Shown here: positions 8,581-16,183 of the stretch, in pieces
Position numbering within the stretch: the stretch's first letter is position 1
How the letters are laid out: the number at the start of each line of letters is the position of its first letter
Assembly: GCA_034520365.1 (NCBI GenBank)
Contig: JAXHNP010000006.1
Coordinates: 55,001-119,000 of the forward strand
Direction: 5' to 3'
From: Desulfobacterales bacterium
GTDB lineage: Bacteria; Desulfobacterota; Desulfobacteria; Desulfobacterales; Desulfosalsimonadaceae
Length of the DNA: 64,000 nucleotides
Notes under the pieces: model-generated
Told to the model about the DNA's origin: nothing
Databases searched by the model: none
What the model saw: the letters and a program-made list of their open reading frames with translations, nothing else
Made by a program: the position numbers and the translations under genes

Positions 8581-8653
8581 ATAACTACCTAAAATCGCTC
8601 AATTTAGGAAACACCTAAGTTGGGTAAACAGAAAATTCATAAAGGGTATCGGT

Positions 8654-8694
8654 TCAGGGGGCTTCGAAAAGGCGAGGGGCCCCCTGACTTTTTT
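8654..8694 (+). terminator. Terminator after the acyl-CoA dehydrogenase gene
   Basis: TCAGGGGG and CCCCCTGA form a stem around a ~20-base loop, followed by a T run (CTTTTTT). The 8581-8886 gap also holds one right-end copy of the CGCTCAATTTAGG repeat (8591-8609) and the etfQO promoter; nothing else was seen there. Confidence 0.8.
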
Positions 8695-8753
8695 GGCGGT
8701 TAAACGGCCAATTGTCCGGGATACCGTTAACTCGCAAGCGACTGAATTTTTTC

Positions 8754-8798
8754 TTGACTGACCGGGCGTTTTCACCTATGAATGAACGTTCATTCATA
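8754..8798 (+). promoter_or_regulatory. etfQO-etfBA promoter with 22-bp palindromic operator
   Basis: TTGACT (8754-8759) is followed after 17 bases by TATGAA (8777-8782) as -10. The -10 is embedded in a perfect 22-base palindrome (8777-8798) with core TGAATGAACGTTCATTCA. Both the half sites and the flanking TTTTCTTGAC resemble the tetR promoter, so the same TetR probably represses both operons. Confidence 0.82.
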
Positions 8799-8886
8799 GT
8801 ATATTCGGATTTTTAGATATCGTCGACCTCGCAGCGGTTGATGCGCCGGGCGATTTGACGCGAAGAAAGGAGAAGGAACGCATATC

Positions 8887-10956
8887 ATGGAACCATTACT
8901 GCAGTCACCGGCAAGTTTTGATATTTTCGGCATCCCCACCGTGATATTTTCTGTGCTGATACCGGTGGTGGCTGTCGCTCTGTTTGCTTATATTATCGCC
9001 AAGCGATTGGCGCCGATCGTGAAGGCCCGGCCGGACCATCGATTTGACCGTCCGGCGGAGCGGATCAAAAATATTCTTAAAATCTGGCTGGCGCAATGGC
9101 GGCAGCCCCGATACATGATGGCCGGGGTTATACATATCATCATTTTCTTTGGCTTTCTGATTCTCTCCATCCGGTCAACAGAACTGGTGATCAAAGGAAT
9201 TTCCGCGGATTTCGTATTCCCCGGGTTAAACACATTTCTGGGCGATATCTACTACGCGCTAAAAGATTATGCGGCCACCGCGGTATTCTTTGCCGTGATT
9301 ATCGCCGCCATCCGGCGGGGCATCTTCAAGCCCGAACGCTATCAGTACACCAAGGCCTATCCCCATGACCACACATGGGAGGCCATGCTGGTGCTCTTTT
9401 TTATCGCCGCCCTGATGGTCTCGGAGAGCCTGTTTGAGGCCGCGCATGTGGCCGCACAGATTCAGGTTGGCGTCACGCCTGATTTTCTGGCCCCAGCCAC
9501 ATTGGGCTGGTTCTTTAAAAGCCTGCTTGTGGATGAATCCCAGGCCATGCTGCAGAATGTGCATATCCTCTCTTATTACGTCCACGATATTGTATTCTTC
9601 ACATTTTTGTGTTTTCTTCCCCTGGGCAAGCACTTCCATGTTATTACCTCGATTTTCAATGTCTTCTTCATGCGCCTGGAAAAAGGCAATATCCGGCCGG
9701 TCCGCTACGGGGTCAGCGAAGCGGAACTGGATGATCTGGAATCATTTGGGGTTAAAAAGTATGAGGATTTTACCTGGAAGGATATCCTGGATTTTTATAC
9801 CTGCGCGGACTGCGGCCGGTGCTCGGACAACTGCCCGGCCAACACGGTGGGGCGGCCGCTCTCGCCGCGGTTTATTTCTCTTAAAGGAAGAGACTATGCA
9901 TTCTCCCATTATCCGCTGATGGGGGAATTCGCCGCTGGTGGCGGAGCGCTGATCGGCGATATTTACAGTGAGGATGAAATCTGGTCCTGCACCACCTGCG
10001 GGGCGTGCGAGCAGGAATGTCCGCTGGGAATCGAATATATCAACAAGATTGTGGACCTGCGCCGCGGGATGGTGGATGAGGGCAATGTGCCCCAGTCCCT
10101 GCAAAAGCCGCTTCAATCCCTTGAAAAACGCGGCAATCCCTATGGGAAGCTTGAGAAAAAGCGGGCAGACTGGACCAAGGATATCGAGGACTGTGAAATA
10201 AAAATTCTCGAGAAAGGTGAAACTGCTGGAATCCTTTATTTTGTTGACTCCTGTACTTCCTATGACGACCGGATGCAGTCCGTGGCCCAGGCCAATGCCA
10301 GGATTCTCTGCGCCGCAGGGATTGACTTCGGGGTTTTGGGCAAAGCGGAAAAAGACTCCGGCAATGAAATCAAGCGGTTTGGCGAGGAAATGCTCTTTCA
10401 GGACATCAAAGCCCAGAACACCGAGGCGATTCAAAATGCCGGCGTCAAACGGATCGTTACCGGTGATCCACACGCTTATAACGCATTGAAAAATGAATAT
10501 ACCGATCTGCCGGCGGTGGAACATATCAGCCAGACGGTGCTGAAAGGGGTTAAATCAGGCAAACTCAAGCTCTCCGGCGTTACGGAAGAGGAAAAGGACA
10601 AGGTGTTTGTCTATCATGATCCCTGTTACCTGGGGCGCCATAACGAGATGTATGAAGACCCGCGGGCGGCGATTGACTGTATCCCCGGCATTAAGCGGGC
10701 GGAAATGCTGAGAAGCCGGGATCGTTCATTCTGCTGCGGCGGCGGGGGGCTGATGCTCTTTTACGAACCCACGGAAGATGAGCGCATGGGGGTCAGGCGC
10801 GTGAAAATGGCCCAGAAGGCGGGCGCCCATGTGATCGTTACCGCCTGTCCGTTCTGCCTGACCAACCTGGAGGACGGCATCAAGGTGGCCGGCCTGGAAG
10901 GCAAAATGGAGGCGATTGATCTGGGTGAACTGATCGCCAACCATATTATTAAATAA
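8887..10956 (+). CDS. Membrane-bound ETF:quinone oxidoreductase (DUF224/CCG iron-sulfur protein)
   Basis: A 689-residue protein with several N-terminal transmembrane helices resembling a NarI/HdrE-type cytochrome b module (about 15-270). Two ferredoxin motifs follow, C306-ADCGRCSDNCP and C368-TTCGACEQECP, and then heterodisulfide-reductase D-like CCG domains, the second very clear (HDPCYLGRHNEMYEDPR ... FCCGGGG near 615). Homologues encoded with etfBA are proposed to move electrons from reduced ETF to menaquinone during beta-oxidation; the gene order here (this gene, etfB, etfA) fits. It could also be annotated as an HdrD-like reductase. Cofactor content is inferred from motifs only. Confidence 0.9.
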   Translation: MEPLLQSPASFDIFGIPTVIFSVLIPVVAVALFAYIIAKRLAPIVKARPDHRFDRPAERIKNILKIWLAQWRQPRYMMAGVIHIIIFFGFLILSIRSTELVIKGISADFVFPGLNTFLGDIYYALKDYAATAVFFAVIIAAIRRGIFKPERYQYTKAYPHDHTWEAMLVLFFIAALMVSESLFEAAHVAAQIQVGVTPDFLAPATLGWFFKSLLVDESQAMLQNVHILSYYVHDIVFFTFLCFLPLGKHFHVITSIFNVFFMRLEKGNIRPVRYGVSEAELDDLESFGVKKYEDFTWKDILDFYTCADCGRCSDNCPANTVGRPLSPRFISLKGRDYAFSHYPLMGEFAAGGGALIGDIYSEDEIWSCTTCGACEQECPLGIEYINKIVDLRRGMVDEGNVPQSLQKPLQSLEKRGNPYGKLEKKRADWTKDIEDCEIKILEKGETAGILYFVDSCTSYDDRMQSVAQANARILCAAGIDFGVLGKAEKDSGNEIKRFGEEMLFQDIKAQNTEAIQNAGVKRIVTGDPHAYNALKNEYTDLPAVEHISQTVLKGVKSGKLKLSGVTEEEKDKVFVYHDPCYLGRHNEMYEDPRAAIDCIPGIKRAEMLRSRDRSFCCGGGGLMLFYEPTEDERMGVRRVKMAQKAGAHVIVTACPFCLTNLEDGIKVAGLEGKMEAIDLGELIANHIIK

Positions 10957-11033
10957 ATTAGCGGTTAGGTATTGGACCAACACCCAATGCCCAAACCCAA
11001 CACCAACTTTAAACAGATCAGGTGGAGGCGAAT

Positions 11034-11822
11034 ATGGAAATTTTGGTATGTGTAAAGCGCGTTCCCGACACTGCTGAAAATGAGATTGAAATCAACAGCG
11101 AGGGAAACGACATCGAAAGAGACGACTTGGTGTATTCGGTCAATGAGTGGGACAACTACGCGGTCGAAGAAGCCATCCAGATCGTGGACAAAGTGGGCGG
11201 CTCAGTGACTGTCGTCACCGTCGGAGACGAGGAATCTGAAGAGGTGCTGCGCCGCGAGATGGCCATGGGCGCCCAGAACGGACTCCTGTTGACCGATGAC
11301 GCCTTTGAAGGCTCCGACGGCAGAGGCATTGCCTCAATCCTGGCCGCGGCCGTCAAGAAAGGCAATTATGATCTGATCCTGACCGGCGCCCAGGCCGATG
11401 ACGGGGCGGCAGAGGTTGGCGGCATGCTGGCTGCCATGCTGGATGTCCCCTATGCCTCTCTGGTCAACACCATCGAGGTGCAGGACAGCAAGCTCAAAGT
11501 CGGCCGCGAGGTTGAAGGCGGCAATCAGGATATGTATGAGATTGAAATGCCTTGTGTTCTTTCCATCCAGACAGGTATCAACGAACCCCGTTATGTCGGT
11601 ATCCGCGGTATCCGGAAAGTGGCATCGGTTGAAATTCCGGAACAGGGGGCTTCAGATCTCGGCATTGATGCATCAACCGTTGGCGAAAAGGGGGCCAGAG
11701 TCAAGCGCATGGATTACTTCATGCCGGAAATGGGCGAAGGCGCCGAAATGCTGGAGGGCAGCACGGAAGAGATTATTGAAAAACTCATTGAATACTTGAA
11801 AGCCAAAGGAGGGTTGAAATAA
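11034..11822 (+). CDS. etfB: Electron transfer flavoprotein, beta subunit
   Basis: A 262-residue EtfB starting MEILVCVKRVPDTAENEIEI. It carries the family signature around VEGGNQDMYEIEMPCVLSIQTGINEPRY and the ADDGAAEVGGMLAAML segment. With EtfA it forms the FAD heterodimer that accepts electrons from acyl-CoA dehydrogenases. The ATG at 11034 has GGTGGAGG 6 bases upstream; a GTG 12 bases earlier overlaps that ribosome-binding site and is less likely. It is followed by etfA with a one-base overlap (TAATG). Confidence 0.96.
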   Translation: MEILVCVKRVPDTAENEIEINSEGNDIERDDLVYSVNEWDNYAVEEAIQIVDKVGGSVTVVTVGDEESEEVLRREMAMGAQNGLLLTDDAFEGSDGRGIASILAAAVKKGNYDLILTGAQADDGAAEVGGMLAAMLDVPYASLVNTIEVQDSKLKVGREVEGGNQDMYEIEMPCVLSIQTGINEPRYVGIRGIRKVASVEIPEQGASDLGIDASTVGEKGARVKRMDYFMPEMGEGAEMLEGSTEEIIEKLIEYLKAKGGLK

Positions 11823-12790
11823 TGGCTGATATTTTTGCATATATTGAGCATGACCAGGGAGTCGCGGATGATTCCGCGCTGGAGTTGCTGACAGCTGCCA
11901 AAAAGATCTTCCCGGATGCACCTGTAACTGCCGTTGTCATGGGATCCGGCGGGGATCTGGATAAGGCCGCAAATGATGTGGCCGCCTCTTACAATGCGGT
12001 CTGGAAAGTTGATAACGCTGCTTTCTCCTTTCCGGATGCCGAAGCCGCGCGCAAGGCGCTGGTCAATATTCTGCCGGCCGACTGTGTTCTGCTGGTGCCG
12101 CATGCCCATTTGGGAATGGATCTGAGCCCGGGCCTGGCAATTAAGATGGATTCCGCGTTTGTACCGGATATCGTTGATGTGGAAGGCCTTGAGGGAAATA
12201 CCCTGAAGGTAATCCGGCAGGAGTTCGCCGGCCAGGTCAGCGCCCATGTCCATGCGGATATTTCCAGCGGCGCAGTGGTCAATATCCGCCCCGGCGTATT
12301 TCAGCCGGATGAAAGTAAGTCCGGCGGCGGGGATGTGGCGGACAAGTCCGGCGATACCGGAGATATCTCCGTTAAGCGCAAATATCTTGAGACGGTCCAG
12401 GCCGAAGCCGGTGAAGTCGATATCACCAAATCAGAAGTTCTCGTATCCGTTGGCCGCGGCGTTGAAGACGAAGACAACATTGAGACGATGTTTGATCTCG
12501 CCGAAGCCATGGGCGCGGATGTCTCCTGTTCACGGCCGATCGTTGATGCCAAGTGGCTTGAAAAAGCCCGCCAGGTGGGGACTTCCGGACAGACCGTAAA
12601 GCCCAAAGTCTACATGGCCTTAGGCATCAGCGGCTCATTCCAGCATATGGGCGGCGTTAAGGGCAATCCCTTTATCGTAGCCGTGAACAAAAATGCCAAG
12701 GCCCCGATCTTCCAGGTGGCAGACGTGGGCATCGAAGCCGATATCCTGGAGTTTGTGCCGGAACTGACCGAAAAAATTAAAGAACTTTAG
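11822..12790 (+). CDS. etfA: Electron transfer flavoprotein, alpha subunit
   Basis: A 322-residue EtfA. The C-terminal FAD-binding domain shows the family pattern VSVGRGVEDEDN, GADVSCSRPIVDAKWLEKARQVGTSGQTV, KPKVYMALGISGSFQHMGGVKG and FIVAVNKNAKAPIFQVADVGIEAD. Its ATG overlaps the etfB stop by one base, which indicates translational coupling, and the operon ends at a strong terminator 30 bases later. It is the physiological partner of EtfB, of the upstream membrane oxidoreductase and, through regulation, of the acyl-CoA dehydrogenase. Confidence 0.97.
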   Translation: MADIFAYIEHDQGVADDSALELLTAAKKIFPDAPVTAVVMGSGGDLDKAANDVAASYNAVWKVDNAAFSFPDAEAARKALVNILPADCVLLVPHAHLGMDLSPGLAIKMDSAFVPDIVDVEGLEGNTLKVIRQEFAGQVSAHVHADISSGAVVNIRPGVFQPDESKSGGGDVADKSGDTGDISVKRKYLETVQAEAGEVDITKSEVLVSVGRGVEDEDNIETMFDLAEAMGADVSCSRPIVDAKWLEKARQVGTSGQTVKPKVYMALGISGSFQHMGGVKGNPFIVAVNKNAKAPIFQVADVGIEADILEFVPELTEKIKEL

Positions 12791-12820
12791 TACTGACAGT
12801 TCTGCTTTTGGTAAATCATA

Positions 12821-12857
12821 AGCCCCGGGTTGCAATCCAACCCGGGGCTTTTGTATT
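12821..12857 (+). terminator. Terminator of the etf operon
   Basis: A perfect 13-base stem, AGCCCCGGGTTGC in one arm and its near-complement CCAACCCGGGGCT, is followed by TTTTGTATT. Confidence 0.93.
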
Positions 12858-12861
12858 ATTA

Positions 12862-12965
12862 AGCCGACTCTACGACGCATGTCGCCGTAGGGCAGGCCAC
12901 CGTGCCTGCCTAAAAAAAGACAGAACAAATTTGCCCTGGCCAAAAAAATCACGGCTAATTTGTTC
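12862..12965. repeat. REP-like GGCAGGCCACCGTGCCTGCC unit
   Basis: GCAGGCCACCGTGCCTGC (hairpin) is followed by AAAGACAGAACAAATT. It is a variant of the GGCGGGCCACCGTGCCCGCC family found at about ten intergenic places in this window; the same text recurs at 57100-57152. Confidence 0.7.
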
Positions 12966-13000
12966 TAACCGCAAAATCCATACCCCCGGTCCTGTTAACG

Positions 13001-13465
13001 CTAAGGTTGGGATTCGTTTTCCTCGCTATCGGGATCGAAATCGGGATCGAAATCGGGATCGAAATCGCTATCGGGATCGAAATCGATGCTGTAGACTTCC
13101 TGATCCTCTCGAACTTGGTATCCTCTTCCGCCGAGACGGCTGAGCATCGCGGCCATACGGTCGAGTTCATCCTTGCGGTTCCGGCTTTCCATCTTGTCCA
13201 GCGCCTTGCCGACAACCAGCACATCTTGAATCGCCGCGCACTCAAGCGCGGAGCCACGAGCGATTTCGAAATAACGCCTTCGGTCGGCTTCCGCGGTCTT
13301 GCCATTACCTTCGGCGATATTGAGCGGTATCGACTGGCTGGCCCGAAGCCATTGATCCCGGGCGGGCCGATGGACTCCGTTCAGGCTGTCGGCCTTCTCG
13401 TAAACCCATGCAACGTAGCCTATTGAAAGGCGATAGACGTCCAGTTTTTCGTGTCCAAGGGTCAT
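13001..13465 (-). CDS. Four-helix-bundle protein (23S rRNA IVP / S23 family) with DFDP-repeat tail
   Basis: A 154-residue protein of the family first seen in 23S rRNA intervening sequences. The N-terminal MTLGHEKLDVYRLSIGYV, then QWLRASQSIPLNIAEGNGK and RYFEIARGSALECAAIQDVL, are diagnostic. The last ~25 residues are an acidic repeat, (DFDP/DS)n, encoded by the 12-base unit GATTTCGATCCC at 13021-13085. Related hexamers lie in the 5' leader in the opposite sense, so the ORF is bracketed by complementary arrays. An upstream ATG at 13579 would start inside a duplicated fragment and is rejected. Molecular function is unknown. Confidence 0.85.
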   Translation of the reverse strand: MTLGHEKLDVYRLSIGYVAWVYEKADSLNGVHRPARDQWLRASQSIPLNIAEGNGKTAEADRRRYFEIARGSALECAAIQDVLVVGKALDKMESRNRKDELDRMAAMLSRLGGRGYQVREDQEVYSIDFDPDSDFDPDFDPDFDPDSEENESQP

Positions 13466-13680
13466 ATTTTTTTCGATCCCGATCCCGATAGCGATTTCGA
13501 TTTGGATCTGGCCCGAAGCCATTGATCCCGGGCGGGCCGATGGACTCCGTTCAGGCTGTCGGCCTTCTCGTAAACCCATGCAACGTAGCCTATTGAAAGG
13601 CGATAGACGTCCAGCTTTTCGTGTCCAAGAGTCATATTTTTTCGATTTCGATCCCGATCCCGATAGCGATTTCGATTTGG
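13466..13680 (-). pseudogene. Partial tandem duplicate of the four-helix-bundle gene 5' end plus hexamer leader
   Basis: Bases 13511-13640 repeat 13341-13470 almost exactly (offset 170 bases). They re-create the start codon (13635) and the first ~42 codons, then run into the GGATCG/AAATCG leader and stop after about 58 codons, out of frame with the intact gene. Both copies share the upstream hexamer leader, which differs by one hexamer. It appears to be a recent duplication mediated by the arrays. The remaining bases up to 13829 hold only a short promoter region. Confidence 0.8.
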
Positions 13681-13829
13681 ATACAGAACAAATTTGCCCT
13701 GGCCAAAAAATAAACCAAGTTGTGTTTGACGGGTTGATATGCTATATTTAAATCTTAATATAACACCATGCCAGTTTATTGGTATTGTGTAAAAAAATAC
13801 AGGTTGTTGCTAAAGGACCCGAACCATTA

Positions 13830-14738
13830 ATGGATGATCGCGCCAACCGGGTGATTTTTGAATTGCCCGATATAGCAGAGTTAAATAAAACCCACAGCGT
13901 TTTTGACCTTCACTTCCACACCCGTTTTTCCGACGGCGTGAATACCCCCCGGCAAGTCGCCAGAAAGGCGAGAAGTCTGGGCATTGGCATCGCAATCACC
14001 GATCACAATGCCGTGGCCGGCGCCCTCGAAATGCAGGCGTTCAAGGATGTGTTAAGTATTCCGGGCATTGAAATCACCTCCCGGGAAGGGGCCCACCTCC
14101 TGGTCTATTTTTATGAATACAGGGCGCTTATGCATTTTTATGATGTGGAGGTCATGCCGTTTCTGGGAAAGGAGCTCATGTCCTCGGTGATGCTCACGAT
14201 GGAGGAGATCATCTCCCGGGCGAGAAAGTATGAAGCGGTCATCATCTTCCCGCATCCCTATTGCGCCATGTACACCGGGGTCTGCAATTCCATGTTTACT
14301 GCGGACCGGCAAAAGGAACTGCTTGAAATGGTGGATGGCGTGGAGGCGATAAACGCCGGCAATCTTAAGAAATGGAATCTTCAATGTGCGCTGCTGGGAT
14401 TTAACATGAACAAAGCCATCACCGGGGGCAGTGACGGCCACAGTCTCTATCAGATGGGTAAAGCCGTGACCTATGCCCAAACCCCCGGGGACCGGACAGC
14501 CTTTCTGGATGCCGTGCGCGCCGGCGAAGTCCGGATCATGGGCAAAGAGATTGCGTTTATGCGTAAAGTGGCGTCAAATGGTGCCAAACTCCGGACGAAC
14601 CTGAAGAATTCCCCGGATATTATGGAAAAAAATGTGCGCTACTCCTACGCCCTCATCAACCGAAAGTCCCGCCAGGTAAAAGCCCGGATGCAGCGGCGTC
14701 TCTATAATCGGCGGCTGCGCAAGAACTCCTCCCTTTAG
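13830..14738 (+). CDS. PHP-domain metal-dependent phosphoesterase
   Basis: A 302-residue protein with the PHP metal-ligand motifs in order: DLHFHTRFSDG, ITDHNAVAG, PGIEITSREGAH, FPHPYC and GGSDGH. Such proteins hydrolyse phosphoesters (for example RNase AM / nucleoside bisphosphatase-type enzymes). The C-terminal ~60 residues are strongly basic (KSRQVKARMQRRLYNRRLRK), which could bind nucleic acid. ATG 13830 with AAAGGA ~10 bases upstream is preferred over a TTG at 13779. It converges with the cardiolipin synthase gene, stop codons overlapping by 4 bases. Confidence 0.82.
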   Translation: MDDRANRVIFELPDIAELNKTHSVFDLHFHTRFSDGVNTPRQVARKARSLGIGIAITDHNAVAGALEMQAFKDVLSIPGIEITSREGAHLLVYFYEYRALMHFYDVEVMPFLGKELMSSVMLTMEEIISRARKYEAVIIFPHPYCAMYTGVCNSMFTADRQKELLEMVDGVEAINAGNLKKWNLQCALLGFNMNKAITGGSDGHSLYQMGKAVTYAQTPGDRTAFLDAVRAGEVRIMGKEIAFMRKVASNGAKLRTNLKNSPDIMEKNVRYSYALINRKSRQVKARMQRRLYNRRLRKNSSL

Positions 14739-16174
14739 AAATAAGGGGAAAAAAGCCACATCAGCGCATCCCGGAATTTAATGATCAGCGGCCGCTGATC
14801 GATATCCGATAAATGGATTATCTGCGAGTGTTTGATCCGGTGTTCAATATGGCTGGCAATAGTCTTGGCCACATGGTGATCATAGATTTCAACGGAGAGT
14901 TCGAAATTTAACCGGAAGCTTCTTGGGTCAAAATTGGCTGAGCCGATCTGGGCATACTGCTGATCCACTACAAATAATTTGGTGTGCACAAACGGGGGCG
15001 GCTGGTAATAGACCCTTACCCCCCAGTAAAGCAGTTCCCGAAGCATATTGTTGGTCGCCCACTGAATAAAGGGCAGGTTGTTTTTCCCCGGCAGCACGAT
15101 CCTGACGTCAATTCCCCTCAGCGCTGCGCTCTGGAGCGCGGAAGCCATTTCAAGGGAGGGCAGAAAATAAGGGGTCATAATCAGCACCTGCTCCCGGGAG
15201 GAGGAGATTGCCCCCAGGATGATGGTGGAGAGCTTATTGATATCCTCATTCGGCCCGTCTGTTATCGCCCGGCAAATGGCCGGCCCGCTTGGGGCCGGGG
15301 GTGACGGCCGCGGGGCGGATATCTCACCGGTGCAAAACGCCCAGTCTTCCAAAAACGCCTGTTCAATCTGCATGATCACCGGGCCCTTGAGCCGAAAATG
15401 CATGTCAATCACGCGGGAGCGGTTGCTTGTATGATGGGCCAGATGGCGATCGCCAATATTCATCCCCCCGGTAAAGGCGATTTTTCCGTCTGCGATTAAT
15501 ATTTTCCGGTGATTGCGCAGGTTAATATGAATGGTGGGCGGAAAAAGGCTTGGCGGAATGAACCGCGCCACTTTTACCCCCCGTTTTTTAAGAAGGGCGC
15601 CGGCTCGCGGGAAATAATAGTATTCCCCCACGCCATCGATCATCACCCGAACATCCAGACCGCGCCGGGCCGCCCGGGAGAGGGCCTCGATGAAGTCCCG
15701 ACCGGTTTTGTTGGTTTCAAAAATATAAGTCGTTAGAAATACATAGTGTTTCGCCTGGTCAATGCTCTCAATCATTTCCGGATAGGCGGTTTCGCCGCCG
15801 GGCAGAAGGTCCACGCGGTTTCCGTCAACCAGCGGCAGCCGGGTGACCCTGTCTGAAATCCGGGCAATTTGCGCATAGGAGCGGGGCAGCTTCAACTGGG
15901 AGGCAGCGATGGAGACCTCGGAGACAGCCTGTTGGTATTCGTGGCCCCCAAGCGAATAGGCGGACCGCTTGTCCTCCAGCTTTCTGGCGCGGGTTTCCAC
16001 CCGGTTGATACCGAACAGAAAATATAGAAAGGCGCCCACAAAGGGGAAAATCAGGCATACCGCAATCCAGCCCAAAGCCGAGGAGGGGGTTCGCTTGTGA
16101 AGCAGCGCATGCCCGGCCGTGGTCAGGGAGAGCAGTATGTTAAGGGTCAGGATAAAACCGTGTATAATATCCAT
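14735..16174 (-). CDS. cls: Cardiolipin synthase (ClsA-type phospholipase D family)
   Basis: A 479-residue membrane enzyme that would join two phosphatidylglycerols to form cardiolipin. Two N-terminal hydrophobic segments (PLDNc region, about 5-55) are followed by two HxK(x4)D motifs: HRKILIADGKIAFTGG in the middle and HTKLFVVDQQYAQIGS near the C terminus, each with the expected downstream Asn/Asp. The length is that of bacterial ClsA. It lies 9 bases downstream of the Ski2-like helicase gene and may share its transcript. Confidence 0.95.
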   Translation of the reverse strand: MDIIHGFILTLNILLSLTTAGHALLHKRTPSSALGWIAVCLIFPFVGAFLYFLFGINRVETRARKLEDKRSAYSLGGHEYQQAVSEVSIAASQLKLPRSYAQIARISDRVTRLPLVDGNRVDLLPGGETAYPEMIESIDQAKHYVFLTTYIFETNKTGRDFIEALSRAARRGLDVRVMIDGVGEYYYFPRAGALLKKRGVKVARFIPPSLFPPTIHINLRNHRKILIADGKIAFTGGMNIGDRHLAHHTSNRSRVIDMHFRLKGPVIMQIEQAFLEDWAFCTGEISAPRPSPPAPSGPAICRAITDGPNEDINKLSTIILGAISSSREQVLIMTPYFLPSLEMASALQSAALRGIDVRIVLPGKNNLPFIQWATNNMLRELLYWGVRVYYQPPPFVHTKLFVVDQQYAQIGSANFDPRSFRLNFELSVEIYDHHVAKTIASHIEHRIKHSQIIHLSDIDQRPLIIKFRDALMWLFSPYF

Positions 16175-16183
16175 GCCGGGCCA

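Noticed and set aside
8887-10956. Nitrate reductase gamma subunit or heterodisulfide reductase as the primary call
   Set aside because: Although its parts resemble NarI/HdrE and HdrD, the neighbours etfB and etfA and the shared TetR operator favour an ETF:quinone oxidoreductase.
13020-13100. CRISPR array or minisatellite
   Set aside because: The repeated unit is 6-12 bases without spacers, and on the minus strand it encodes the DFDP tail of the four-helix-bundle protein.
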